Shown in pieces: positions 1 through 9,863 of a DNA stretch of 64,000 nt. A model generated the notes under the pieces. That model was not told the DNA's origin. It searched no databases and saw nothing but the letters and a program-made list of their open reading frames with translations. Numbering within the stretch: the first letter of the stretch is position 1; the number at the start of each line of letters is the position of its first letter. The translations under genes and the position numbers were made by a program. The DNA is from Siderastrea radians (lineage: Eukaryota; Cnidaria; Anthozoa; Scleractinia; Rhizangiidae): positions 11,417,701 through 11,481,700 of the forward strand of contig OZ024888.1 of NCBI GenBank assembly GCA_964017195.1, given 5' to 3'.

Positions 1-1203
1 GAATCTCTAAAATAGGGAATCTCTAAAACGGGAAATCTCTAAAATAGGGAATCTCTAAAACGGGGAATCTCTAAAATAGGGAATCTCTAAAATAGGGAAT
101 CTCTAAAATAGGGAATCTCTAAAACGGGGAATCTCTAAAATAGGGAATCTCTAAAATAGGCAATCTTTAAAATAGGGAATCTCTAAAACGAGGAATCTCT
201 AAAATAGGCAATCTCTAAAATAGGGAATCTCTAAAATGGGGAATCTCTAAAATAGGGAATCTCTAAAATAGGGAATCTCTAAAACGGGGAATCTCTAAAA
301 TAGGGAATCTCTAAAATAGGGAATCTCTAAAATAGGGAATCTCTAAAATAGGGAATCTCTAAAACGGGGAATCTCTTAAATAGGGAATCTCTAAAACGGG
401 GAATCTCTAAAATAGGGAATCTCTAAAATAGGGAATCTCTAAAATAGGGAATCTCTAATAGGGAATCTCTAAAATAGGGAATCTCTAAAATAGGGAATCT
501 CTAAAACGGGGAATCTCTAAAATAGGGAATCTCTAAAATAGGGAATCTCTAAAATAGGGAATCTCTAAAACGGGGAATCTCTAAAATAGGGAATCTCTAA
601 AACGGGGAATCTCTTAAATAGGGAATCTCTAAAACGGGGAATCTCTAAAATAGGGAATCTCTAAAATAGGGAATCTCTAAAATAGGGAATCTCTAATAGG
701 GAATCTCTAAAATAGGGAATCTCTAAAATAGGGAATCTCTAAAACGGGGAATCTCTAAAATAGGGAATCTCTAAAACGGGGAATCTCTAAAATAGGGAAT
801 CTCTAAAATAGGGAATCTCTAAAATAGGGAATCTCTAAAACGGGGAATCTCTAAAATAGGGAATCTCTAAAACGGGGAATCTCTAAAATAGGGAATCTCT
901 AAAATAGGGAATCTCTAAAACGGGGAATCTCTAAAATAGGGAATCTCTAAAATAGGGAATCTCTAAAATAGGGAATCTCTAAAATAGGGAATCTCTAAAA
1001 CGGGGAATCTCTAAAATAGGGAATCTCTAAAACGGGGAATCTCTAAAATAGGGAATCTCTAAAATAGGGAATCTCTAAAATAGGGAATCTCTAAAACGGG
1101 GAATCTCTAAAATAGGGAATCTCTAAAATAGGGAATCTCTAAAACGGGGAATCTCTAAAATAGGGAATCTCTAAAATAGGGAATCTCTAAAACGGGGAAT
1201 CCC
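1..1203 (+). repeat. 16-bp satellite array, left arm of fold-back structure
   Basis: Tandem 16-bp unit of the form GAATCTCTAAAATAGG, about 75 copies, running from the window edge, so the true left end is outside. Two main variants, ending ATAGG or ACGGG, are interspersed. A variant with CTCTTAAA near 369 and 607 and a 14-bp unit (CTCTAATAGG) near 452 and 690 both recur about 238 bp apart, which shows a higher-order repeat. The same unit in reverse orientation fills 3272-4685. Confidence 0.97.
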
Positions 1204-3271
1204 TCAAACAAAAACTTCTTGCAGCGGTCCTTTCGAAACTCAGCTCAGCGGGGTCAAAAGGTCAAGTTCATGGGGTATGAATGGTGCGACCACCGGCAGT
1301 TTGTTGGTTTTCGTTTTAACGGTTCTCTGGTTAGTGATGTATTTATGATTGCCGGTAGTAAAACAGCGAATACCAGTTGGGTTTTGACGTTTAGTTCGGG
1401 CAGTTCGCGTTATTGGAAGGCGTAGTAATTATTTATGTCTGTGGGGCTTATCGAATTTCGCAAAACTTATTTCCCTCTAGACATTTGGATGTATTAAGCA
1501 ACCCTTTTTCCGCAATTTGTTAACTCTGTTGAATTTCCACAAACTTTCTTCAGCTGCCATACTTTCCACGGCGGGTAATTTTCTTCTTAACTCAGCGTTT
1601 CACTTGCACGCCGATCCAGAACCCGCATCCAGAACAACTTACGCCGTACTGATGAGCTAAAGAAGAGCGAAACAGCTGTCTACGGCTGAAACCCAGCTCT
1701 GTTGAAGTTCTATCAAAGTGTCGTGTTGATGTCTTGCAAAGTCAAATCTTTCTACGTAGTCAGATCAGCCTTGCTGCTATGTTTGTCATTACAGATTTTT
1801 GCTGGTACTCTTCCTGAAGTGTTTACGATCTATACTCGCTGGCTTTCATCTTTGTTCAACAGAGTCTATGTAGCCGTTATTTGGGTCGTCACGAAGGAGC
1901 GTTCCGTGATTACCCAAATGCATAGGAGACGACATTGATCAGACTTTCCCAAAACTAGAAATTGTGGTACCGGTGCACATGCAGTATTTTAATTTCCGAC
2001 AACGTTTGCGTGCAGACATGAATTATTCCTTCCCATAATTGGTGTATGTACGCAGGCTACGTACGTGAAATTTTAAGAAAAATTTTAGTAGCTTAATAAT
2101 TTCACGTACGTGAAATTAATTTCCATTTCTTTTTCGTTTTTCCGCTTTGTTTCGTTTTATTCCTTTTTCGTTATGTTTGGTTCCATTCGATTCCGTGTTC
2201 GCAGTCACCATAAACAAATTACAGTTGCTTTACAAATTTAATAATGGAAGCGCTGCTTAAAGATCCGAACTTGATTTAGGAAGTTACCTTTTTACGTTGA
2301 CGTAAGCCGTTCATTCATCGTCTCTAATCTCTAATTTTATTTACGCACGTAAAGCCAGTTAAATGCACGCCCGCACGCACGTAAAATTTACGTAACAGTG
2401 GAAATCAACCTTTATGCTTTGCGCTTCAGGTTACCAAATGAGTCGATCTGGTCAAGTAAGCTATACAGGCTCTGGCGATTACAATAAATACGTTTTCACG
2501 TTCACATGTATATGTAAGCCTCACAGATGCTACCCTGGCTCCACAGGCCCGTTGAGTATAGATCAGATAGATAAGCAGGGGTATATCAACCGCATGACAG
2601 CGGTTGGAGGTAATTTATTAGTGCGCCTTTCAAGCAGAGATTTACATAACGCGAACTCTGTATTCACAACCCAACTGATGATCCCATTTGTTTCCCTGCC
2701 GACAATCATAGTCAGTATCGACCTCAGACGTTTTTGAGGGGGGGATTTTTTTGGCCCGCTTCATGGGCCATTGATTTCACTCCGCGCGTTTGAAAAGAAT
2801 GACCACATGATCACAAGTTCGATGACTACAAGCTGAACCCAATATCTGTAAACTTGAAAATGCGATGAATGAATGAACTGGCAATCATCAGAAATGCTCT
2901 CAAATAGCGCCGTTCCTGAAATAAAAGGTCGCCCTTGAGGAAAAATTCAGGAAAGGTGTTACCTGAGGCCAAGAAATATGACGACGAGTAAAAATTCATT
3001 CACCGAAAGTCACATAAACTTGTGATCACGAGGTTATTTTTTCAAACCGCGGAGTGAAATCAATAGTCCATGAAGGGAGCTAAAAAGACCCTTCTTAACG
3101 GACGTCTGAGGTCTGATCGTACTGTACATCGACAGCTAACCCACCGGCCACGAAAACCAGAAACCTACGAAGTGATCGAAATCAATCAGTCATAGAACGC
3201 GACCTTGACCTTTACCCCCGCTATAAAGCTGAGCTGCTAAAGAACCGATGCTATCATTTTAAGGTTTGCCA
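1204..3271. other. Core between inverted satellite arms, no convincing gene
   Basis: About 2.07 kb of non-satellite DNA enclosed by the two opposed satellite arrays. Open frames of 68, 78 and 107 codons (1219-1425, 1702-1938, 2414-2737) show no recognisable domain and are probably chance. A short perfect-looking inverted repeat built on TACGTACGTGAAATT lies at about 2062-2114, and several ACGTA-rich words surround it (2050-2400). An inner inverted repeat is listed separately. I recognise no transposase. Confidence 0.6.
2700..3130. repeat. Inner imperfect inverted repeat of the fold-back core
   Basis: About 130 bp at 2700-2830 matches the reverse complement of about 2995-3130. Shared words include GACCTCAGACG, CTTCATGG...ATTGATTTCACTCCGCG and TGATCACAAGTT. 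The axis is near 2910. Both arms point the same way as the outer satellite arms, so the whole 1-4685 segment is one nested inverted structure. Confidence 0.75.
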
Positions 3272-4685
3272 TTTTAGAGATTTTCGAGTTTAGAGATTCC
3301 CCGTTTTAGAGATTCCCTATTTTAGAGATTCCCTATTTTAGAGATTCCCCGTTTTAGAGATTCCCTATTTTAGAGATTCCCCGTTTTAGAGATTCCCTAT
3401 TTTAGAGATTCCCCGTTTTAGAGATTCCCTATTTTAGAGATTACCCGTTTTAGAGATTCCCTATTTTAGAGATTCCCCGTTTTAGAGATTCCCTATTTTA
3501 GAGATTCCCTATTTTAGAGATTCCCTATTTTAGAGATTCCCCGTTTTAGAGATTCCCTATTTTAGAGATTCCCTATTTTAGAGATTCCCCGTTTTAGAGA
3601 TTCCCTATTTTAGAGATTCCCCGTTTTAGAGATTCCCTATTTTAGAGATTCCCTATTTTAGAGATTCCCCGTTTTAGAGATTCCCTATTTTAGAGATTCC
3701 CCATTTTAGAGATTCCCCATTTTAGAGATTCCCCGTTTTAGAGATTCCCTATTTTAGAGATTCCCCGTTTTAGAGATTCCCTATTTTAGAGATTCCCTAT
3801 TTTAGAGATTCCCCGTTTTAGAGATTCCCTATTTTAGAGATTCCCTATTTTAGAGATTCCCTATTTTAGAGATTCCCCGTTTTAGAGATTCCCTATTTTA
3901 GAGATTCCCTATTTTAGAGATTCCCCGTTTTAGAGATTCCCTATTTTAGAGATTCCCCATTTTAGAGATTCCCCATTTTAGAGATTCCCCGTTTTGGAGA
4001 TTCCCTATTTTAGAGATTCCCCGTTTTAGAGATTCCCTATTTTAGAGATTCCCTATTTTAGAGATTCCCCGTTTTAGAGATTCCCTATTTTAGAGATTCC
4101 CTATTTTAGAGATTCCCTATTTTAGAGATTGAATATTTTAGAGATTCCCCGTTTTAGAGATTCCCTATTTTAGAGATTCCCCGTTTTAGAGATTCCCCAT
4201 TTTAGAGATTCCCCATTTTAGAGATTCCCCATTTTAGAGATTCCCCGTTTTAGAGATTCCCTATTTTAGAGATTCCCCGTTTTAGAGATTCCCTATTTTA
4301 GAGATTCCCTATTTTAGAGATTCCCCGTTTTAGAGATTCCCTATTTTAGAGATTCCCTATTTTAGAGATTCCCTATTTTAGAGATTCCCCGTTTTAGAGA
4401 TTCCCTATTTTAGAGATTCCCTATTTTAGAGATTCCCCGTTTTAGAGATTCCCTATTTTAGAGATTCCCCATTTTAGAGATTCCCCATTTTAGAGATTCC
4501 CCGTTTTAGAGATTCCCTATTTTAGAGATTCCCCGTTTTAGAGATTCCCTATTGTAGAGATTCCCTATTTCAGAGATTCCCTATTTTAGAGATTCCCTAT
4601 TTTAGAGATTCCCCGTTTTAGAGATTCCCCGTTCCCCGTTCCCCGTTCCCCGTTCCTTGATTCCCCGTTCCCTGTTTTAGAGATA
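3272..4685 (-). repeat. 16-bp satellite array, right arm (inverted)
   Basis: The same 16-bp satellite read as CCTATTTTAGAGATTC, about 85 copies. Clusters of the CCCCAT variant begin near 3699, 3955, 4195 and 4467, i.e. about 256, 240 and 272 bp apart (15-17 units), a higher-order pattern like that in the left arm. At 4620-4680 it degrades into short CCCCGTT iterations and then stops directly at tRNA-His T-arm sequence. The 65-codon minus-strand frame here is satellite and not a gene. Confidence 0.97.
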
Positions 4686-4686
4686 G

Positions 4687-4711
4687 CCAGGTTCGAATCC
4701 TGGTCCCGGCA
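4687..4711 (+). pseudogene. tRNA-His 3' fragment cut by the satellite arm
   Basis: The T-arm (CCAGG TTCGAAT CCTGG) plus acceptor 3' strand and discriminator are identical to the intact copies at 9564 and elsewhere. The 3' flank (GTTTTTCTTGTTTTCTCGGC) also matches the flank after 9635. The 5' two thirds are absent, replaced by satellite, so the array boundary lies inside a former tRNA-His gene. Confidence 0.85.
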
Positions 4712-5621
4712 GTTTTTCTTGTTTTCTCGGCATTTCTTTCTAGCGATGTAATGAGCCACATTGCCTAATGTGAACCTTTTCATTTTTTAAATATTTCTCC
4801 CCATGTTTTAATTGATGGAATTTACTGTGATTCTTTCAGCGGTTGCTAAAATATTTCAGCTGCAAGCGCAGGAGAATTCAGTTTTCAGAGTTTTCGTTTT
4901 AAGTTTTCGAAATTGCATGTTATGAAAGGCAATCAGGCATCTTATTTTTTTTTTTTATTGTTTGTCACTTAGTTTGAGTAATATCTTATATCAGCAGGGG
5001 CACCCAATGGTTCGTCGCGAGGAATATCTGTTCGGAAGGCCTAAAATCGCCTGAGATTTTCGGATTTAATTGCAGTGAAGGCTAAAGATTTCTTCGGCGA
5101 AACATCACGTCGGACTTTCGTTACATGAGAACTTATTAGTTCCTGTTGTTGTCGGAGGGACAAATATTGCTTTCGTTTAGAGTACAAAATAAGGCCACTA
5201 GTATTTTTCAGAGAGCCAAAAGCAGCTCGGAAATTCGGCGAATAGGATTCTGTTTCCTAAAATTTTCTGCGCCCAAATTTTCAGCTAAAAAATCGTAACA
5301 GATCATTCTGTATCAGCTTACACAAATATGCCTTTAAAAAGCTCTGAAACAATCTAAGAAAGCAGGAAATGATATTTCAAGTATTTTGCTAAAATTTTCT
5401 CGTTCTTGGGTGCCCCTTTTTCAGTAGATCGGCACTGCTTAAGACCTCGGTACCCTTTTAGCGAAACCTTTCTAATCTTGCAAAGAAAGAAATGATCAAC
5501 GCGCAACCTGTCTGTCCAGTGAAAAAGAGAAAAGCCAGGAGGCTGTTTTGTTTAAACGAAGAGGTTAACAGGAAATGTTATTTTATTGCATTGAAACCAG
5601 CTGCCTCCTCGGTGGCTCACA

Positions 5622-5693
5622 GCCGCGATCGTCTAGTGGTTAGGACCCTGCGTTGTGGCCGCAATAACCCAGGTTCAAATCCTGGTCCCGGCA
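5622..5693 (+). tRNA. tRNA-His(GTG)-like, R copy 1 internal
   Basis: 72 nt including discriminator A. The anticodon loop TTGTGGC places GTG. The acceptor GCCGCGA/TCCCGGC has a C:C mismatch at 5:68. This copy also has CGCAA in the anticodon 3' stem (one mismatch) and a T-loop TTCAAAT. A T6 run just downstream could end pol III transcription. It may be a decayed gene. Confidence 0.5.
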
Positions 5694-6431
5694 TTTTTTC
5701 TTGCTTTCTTACCTTTTTTTTGGTTGTCGTTTTTTTCTCTTCGCCTATTTTTCTTTCTGGCTGAATTCGCTTAACTCAATTGATTCCTTTTTCTTGTTTG
5801 TTTCGAAAGTAATTCGCATTCGCTTTAGTTTTGCTTTTTGTATGTGATTGGTTAGAAAGTTCGTGTCACTTTCTTACTCTCCGAGAAGAAAAACCAAAAC
5901 CTTGATCACACGCTTTTTTTCTTATTCTTAGCTCCTGTCACATATATTTGCTTTGATCTACAATTGCTTCATTGCGTTGTTTGGATTTGTTGTGAATGAT
6001 CGGGGTAATTTCTTTGGCTTTGGTTTCATGACCTTCACACTTAATGGACAACCGCACGCGGCCGACAGCTTTCAGTATTTCAAGTCATGTAACCACTTTT
6101 TGTATTTCTCAATTAAAAATCGTTTTTCTTTTGTGTTAGTTAGCAAATGAAAAAGGTTTAATAAACTCTTTTATTCTAGCTTTACAGGAGGTCACGTAGT
6201 TCTTTAACTGACTCAGTAAACCATGCAAGCTTGAAACCGAAAAAAAAATTGCTAAACTTGCAAGCAGCCCAGAGACTAGGCTCAAGAGCCTGGGTGTCCG
6301 GGCACCAACCACGAGATCTCGTCCGTGGGACGGTTGTTGAAAACCACGTCACTGTAAACCATGCAAACTATTCAGATCAGTGACTAGGACAATTTAAACT
6401 AACCTTACAGTGATCGCCCGCTCAGGGTTTA

Positions 6432-6730
6432 AGCCGCGGATACACGAGCGATTTTGTGCTTGCGATGGTGATTTGCGAAATTGTAACGTCGCCAGCGCGC
6501 GGCGAAAATCGCAAGTGTAGCCACCCTCTGACAAAGACCGTGATTTTGTGCAAAAAATTCAACTCATTGAATTTTTCGCGATTTTTTTCTGCGATTTTTT
6601 CATCTGTGGTGTGCATCACCTGTGCGAGGGTGGCTACACATGCGATTTTCTCCGCATGCTGGCGACCCGACAATTTTCCAAAAAATCGCTTCACCATTGC
6701 AAGCAGAAAATCGCTCGTGTAGCCGCGGCT
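6432..6730. mobile_element. TTA-flanked fold-back MITE (Harbinger-like), copy 1
   Basis: Inverted ends AGCCGCGG...CCGCGGCT enclose 299 bp. TTA precedes (6429-6431) and follows (6731-6733), a 3-bp TTA duplication as used by PIF/Harbinger elements. The arms repeat GAGCGATTTT and GTGTAGCCACCC in opposite senses. It has no coding capacity; the overlapping open frames on both strands reflect the palindrome. Confidence 0.8.
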
Positions 6731-6803
6731 TTAGCGAACCTGAAATTTTGTTTCTTTCTTTGTCATTCAATTCAATCACCAGTTACCTCCTTGGTGGCTC
6801 ACA

Positions 6804-6876
6804 CTTGCCTGGTATAGTGGTTAGGACCCTACGTTATGGCCGCAGTAACCCGGCACTTTTTGAATCCTTGTCCCGT
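6804..6876 (+). pseudogene. Degenerate tRNA-His-like sequence
   Basis: Keeps the upstream GGTGGCTCACA flank, TAGTGGTTAGGACCCT and GGCCGCAGTAACC of the tRNA-His copies. The acceptor 5' strand is altered, the anticodon reads ATG and the T-arm is broken (TGAATCCTTGTCCCG). Closely matches 20683-20755. Confidence 0.7.
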
Positions 6877-7056
6877 TGTTACTTTTTGTTTTTAAGAAAA
6901 ATTAGGAGCTCATGATCCTGGGGTCCTGAAAAGCGTAAAACCGAGTTGTGGACATTGCTGTTTAAGACAAAAAATATAAAAATAATCCTGCACGCGTTCA
7001 AGTAGGAAATGAGTTTTTGCAAGTGAAAGCCCCTGCCGCCACCTCGGTGGCTCACA

Positions 7057-7128
7057 GCCGCGATCGTCTAGTGGTTAGGACCCTGCGTTGTGGCCGCAGT
7101 AACCCAGGTTTGTATCCCGGTCCCAGCA
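7057..7128 (+). pseudogene. tRNA-His(GTG)-like, damaged T-arm
   Basis: 72 nt with intact D-arm, GTG anticodon and anticodon stem. The T-loop is TTTGTAT and the T-stem CCAGG/CCCGG, so the B box is lost. The acceptor 3' strand is TCCCAGC, adding mismatches. The same changes occur in 20936-21007, so both descend from one damaged copy. Confidence 0.65.
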
Positions 7129-8098
7129 GTTTTTCTTGTTTTCTCGGCATTTCGAATTCATAATAAGCAATTCCTTTCTGCCGATGTAATGAGTCACATT
7201 ACCTAACGTGAACCTTTTCATTTTTTAAAGATGTCTCCCTATGTTTTAATTGAGGGTATTTACTGTGATTCTTTCAGCGGTTGCTAAAATATTTCAGCTG
7301 CAAGCGCAAGATAATTCAGTTTTCAGAGTTTTCGTATTAAGTTTTCGAAATTGCATGTTATGCAAGGCAATCAGGCATCTTATTTTTTTTTATTGTTTGG
7401 CACTTAATTTGCGTAATATCTTATATCAGCAGGGGCACCCAATGGTTCGTCGCGAGGAATATCTTTTCGGAAGGCCTAAAATCGCCTGAGATTTTCGGAT
7501 TTAAATGCAAGGAAGGCTAAAGATTTCTTCGGCGAAACATCACGTCGGACTTTCCTTACATGAGAACGTATTAGTTCCTATTGTTGTCGGAGGGACAAAT
7601 ATTGCTTTGAAATTCGTTTAGAGTACAAAATAAGGCCACTAGTATTTTTCAGAGAGCCAAAAGCAGCTCGGAAATTCGGCGAATAGGATTCTGTCGGCTA
7701 AAATTTTCTGCGCCCAAATTTTCAGCTAAAAAAATCGTAACAGATCATTCTGTATCAGCTTACACAAATATGCCTTTAAAAAGCTCTGAAACAATCTAAG
7801 AAAGCAGGAAATGATATTTCAAGTATTTTGCTAAAATATTCTCGTTCTTGGGTGCCCCTTTTTCAGTAGATCGGCACTGCCTTTAAGTAGTGCTGATCTA
7901 CTGAGAAAGGTCTTAAAAGACCTGTACCCTTTTAGCGAAACTTTTCTAATCTTGCAAAGAAAGAAATGATCAACGCGCAACTTGTCTGTCCAGTGAGAAA
8001 GAGAAAAGCCAGGAGGCTGCTTTGTTTAAACGAAGAGGTTAACAGGAAATGTTGTTATTTAATTGACCTGAAACCAGCTGCCTCCTCGGTGGCTCACA

Positions 8099-8170
8099 GC
8101 CGCGATCGTCTAGTGGTTAGGACCCTGCGTTGTGGCCGCAGTAACCCAGGTTCGAATCCTGGTCCCGGCA
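8099..8170 (+). tRNA. tRNA-His(GTG)-like, R copy 2 internal
   Basis: 72 nt. Anticodon arm CTGCG-TTGTGGC-CGCAG and T-arm CCAGG-TTCGAAT-CCTGG are fully paired, and the B box GGTTCGAATCC is canonical. Only the acceptor 5:68 C:C pair is wrong. A T6 run follows immediately. Confidence 0.6.
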
Positions 8171-8912
8171 TTTTTTCTTGCTTTCTTGCCTTTTTTTGGT
8201 TGTCGTTTGTTTCCCTTCGCCTATTTTTCGTTCTGACTGAATTCGCTTAACTCATTTGATTCCTTTTGCTTGTTTGTTTCGAAAGTAATTCGCATTCGCT
8301 TTAGTTTTGCTGTACTACAGTATGTGATTGGTTAGAAAGTTCGTGTCACTTTCTTACTCTCCGAGAAGAAAAACCAAAACCTTGATCACACGCATTTTTT
8401 CTTATTCTTAGCTCCTGTCACATATACTTGCTGTGATCTACAATTGCTTCATTGCGTTGTTTGGATTTGTTGTGAATGATCAGGGTAATTTCTTTGGCTT
8501 TGGTTTCATGACCTTCACACTTAATGGACAACCGCTCTCAGCCGACAGCTTTCAGTATTTCAAGTCATGTAACCACTTTTTGTATTTCTCAATTAAAAAT
8601 TGTTTTTCTTTTGTGTTAGTTAGCAAATGAAAAAGGTTTAATAAACCCTTTTATTCTAGCCTTACAGGAGGTCACGTAGTTCTTTAACTGACTCAGTAAA
8701 CCATTCAAGCTTGAAACCGAAAAAAAAAATTGCTAAACTTGCAAGCAGCCCAGAGACTAGGCTTAAGAGTCTGGGTGTCTGGGCACCAACCACGAGATCT
8801 CGTCCGTGGGACGGTTGTTGAAAACCACGTCACTGTAAACCATGCAAACTATTCAGATCAGTGACTAGGATAATTTAAACCAAGCTTACAGTGATCGCCC
8901 GCACAGGGTTTA

Positions 8913-9218
8913 AGCCGCGGCTATACGAGCGATTTTTTGCTTGCGATAGTGATGCGATGTTTTTGAAATTGTCGCGTCGCCAGCGCGCGGCGAAAATCGC
9001 AAGTGTAGCCACCCTCTGACAAAGACCGTGATTTTGTCGCAAAAATTCAACTCATTGAATTTTTCGCGATTTTTTTCTGCGATTTTTTCATCTGTCGTGC
9101 GCATCACCTGTGCGAGGGTGGCTACACATGCGATTTTCTCCGCGTGCTGACGACGCGACAATTTTCCAAAAAATCGCATCAACATCGCAAGCAGAAAATC
9201 GCTCGTGTAGCCGCGGCT
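8913..9218. mobile_element. TTA-flanked fold-back MITE, copy 2
   Basis: Same ends AGCCGCGG...CCGCGGCT with TTA at 8910-8912 and 9219-9221. 306 bp; a few bases longer than the other copies around GATGCGATGTTTTTG. Same position within block R as copies 1 and 3, so it was carried along by block duplication rather than inserted anew. Confidence 0.8.
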
Positions 9219-9292
9219 TTAGCAAAGCTGAAATTTTGTCTCTTTCTTTGTCATTCAATTCAATCACCAGTTACCTCCTTGGTGGCTCACAC

Positions 9293-9359
9293 TTGCATGG
9301 TATAGTGGTTAGGACCCTGCGTTGTGGCCGCAGTAACCACTTTTTGAATCCTTGTCCCG
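9293..9359 (+). pseudogene. Degenerate tRNA-His-like sequence
   Basis: Counterpart of 6804-6876. It retains TATAGTGGTTAGGACCCTGC and a GTG anticodon but lost part of the variable/T-arm region (AACCACTTTTTGAATCC). Confidence 0.65.
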
Positions 9360-9563
9360 TCGTTACTTTTTGTTTTTAAGAAAAATTAGGAGCTCATGTT
9401 CCTGGGGTCCTGGGAAGCGTAAAACCGAGTTGAGGACATTGCTGTTTAAGACAAAAAAAAAATCCTGCACGCGTTCACCTAGGAAATGAGTTTTTGACAT
9501 GAATATTTGAAATTAATATATATTTGCAAGTGAAACCACCAGCGGCCACCTCGGTGGCGCACA

Positions 9564-9635
9564 GCCGCGATCGTCTAGTGGTTAGGACCCTGCGTTGTGG
9601 CCGCAGTAACCCAGGTTCGAATCCTGGTCCCGGCA
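9564..9635 (+). tRNA. tRNA-His(GTG)-like, R copy 2 closing
   Basis: 72 nt with intact D, anticodon and T arms and the shared 5:68 C:C acceptor mismatch. The downstream flank is GTTTTTCTTG, unlike the ATTTTTTCTTGC after the internal copies, so two tRNA positions per block can be told apart. Confidence 0.6.
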
Positions 9636-9747
9636 GTTTTTCTTGTTTTCTCGGCATTTCTCTCTGCCGATGTAATGAGTCACATTTCCGAATGTGAACC
9701 TTTTCATTTTTTAAATATGTCTCCCTATGTTTTAATTGATGATATTT

Positions 9748-9863
9748 AACAATTATTCTACGAGGGCGCGCTGGATATCGAATGATAGATAACCAACGAG
9801 GCGCGTAGCTACGAGTTGGTTATAATCATTTGATATCCAGCAAGCCCGAGTAGAATAATTGTT
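9748..9863. mobile_element. 116-bp fold-back MITE
   Basis: Near-perfect palindrome: AACAATTATTCTACGAGGG...ending in GAGTAGAATAATTGTT, with GGATATC and AACCAACGAGG/GAGTTGGTT arms. A hairpin element with no coding capacity, at the left edge of the 2.2-kb insertion. Confidence 0.8.

Larger units (their letters stand above)
4712..7128 (+). repeat. Block R copy 1, about 2.4 kb
   Basis: A long dispersed or tandem unit that begins just after one tRNA-His and ends with the next. In order it holds the TTTTTCTTGTTTTCTCGG start, a segment with GTGATTCTTTCAGCGGTTGC, an internal tRNA-His (5622), a TTA-flanked MITE (6432-6730), a degenerate tRNA (6804) and a closing tRNA (7057). Copy 2 (7129-9635) follows head to tail. 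Short open frames that recur in every copy (starting MINAQ, MIYNCF, MRVFTV) translate repeat or tRNA DNA and look non-coding. Confidence 0.85.
7129..9635 (+). repeat. Block R copy 2, about 2.5 kb
   Basis: Head-to-tail with copy 1 and colinear with it throughout. It adds an inverted pair TAGATCGGCACTGC / AGTGCTGATCTACTGA at about 7866-7905, also present near 21708-21745. Ends with the tRNA-His at 9564. Confidence 0.85.

Noticed and set aside
1..4685. CRISPR array or telomere
   Set aside because: Units are contiguous with no spacers and the 16-mer is unlike TTAGGG; eukaryotic context.
5492..5764. 90-94-codon frames starting MINAQ...VCPV (also 7966, 21807, 23996, 28800)
   Set aside because: They read straight through the tRNA-His sequence (RDRLVVRTLRCGRSNPGSNPGP is its translation) and are conserved only because the repeat is young.
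8433..8630. 65-codon frame MIYNCFIALFGF..., repeated five times (5953, 8433, 13334, 19832, 24463)
   Set aside because: Looks like a conserved small hydrophobic protein, but every copy lies inside block R with the same identity as neighbouring non-coding sequence. No support for selection on the frame without substitution analysis.
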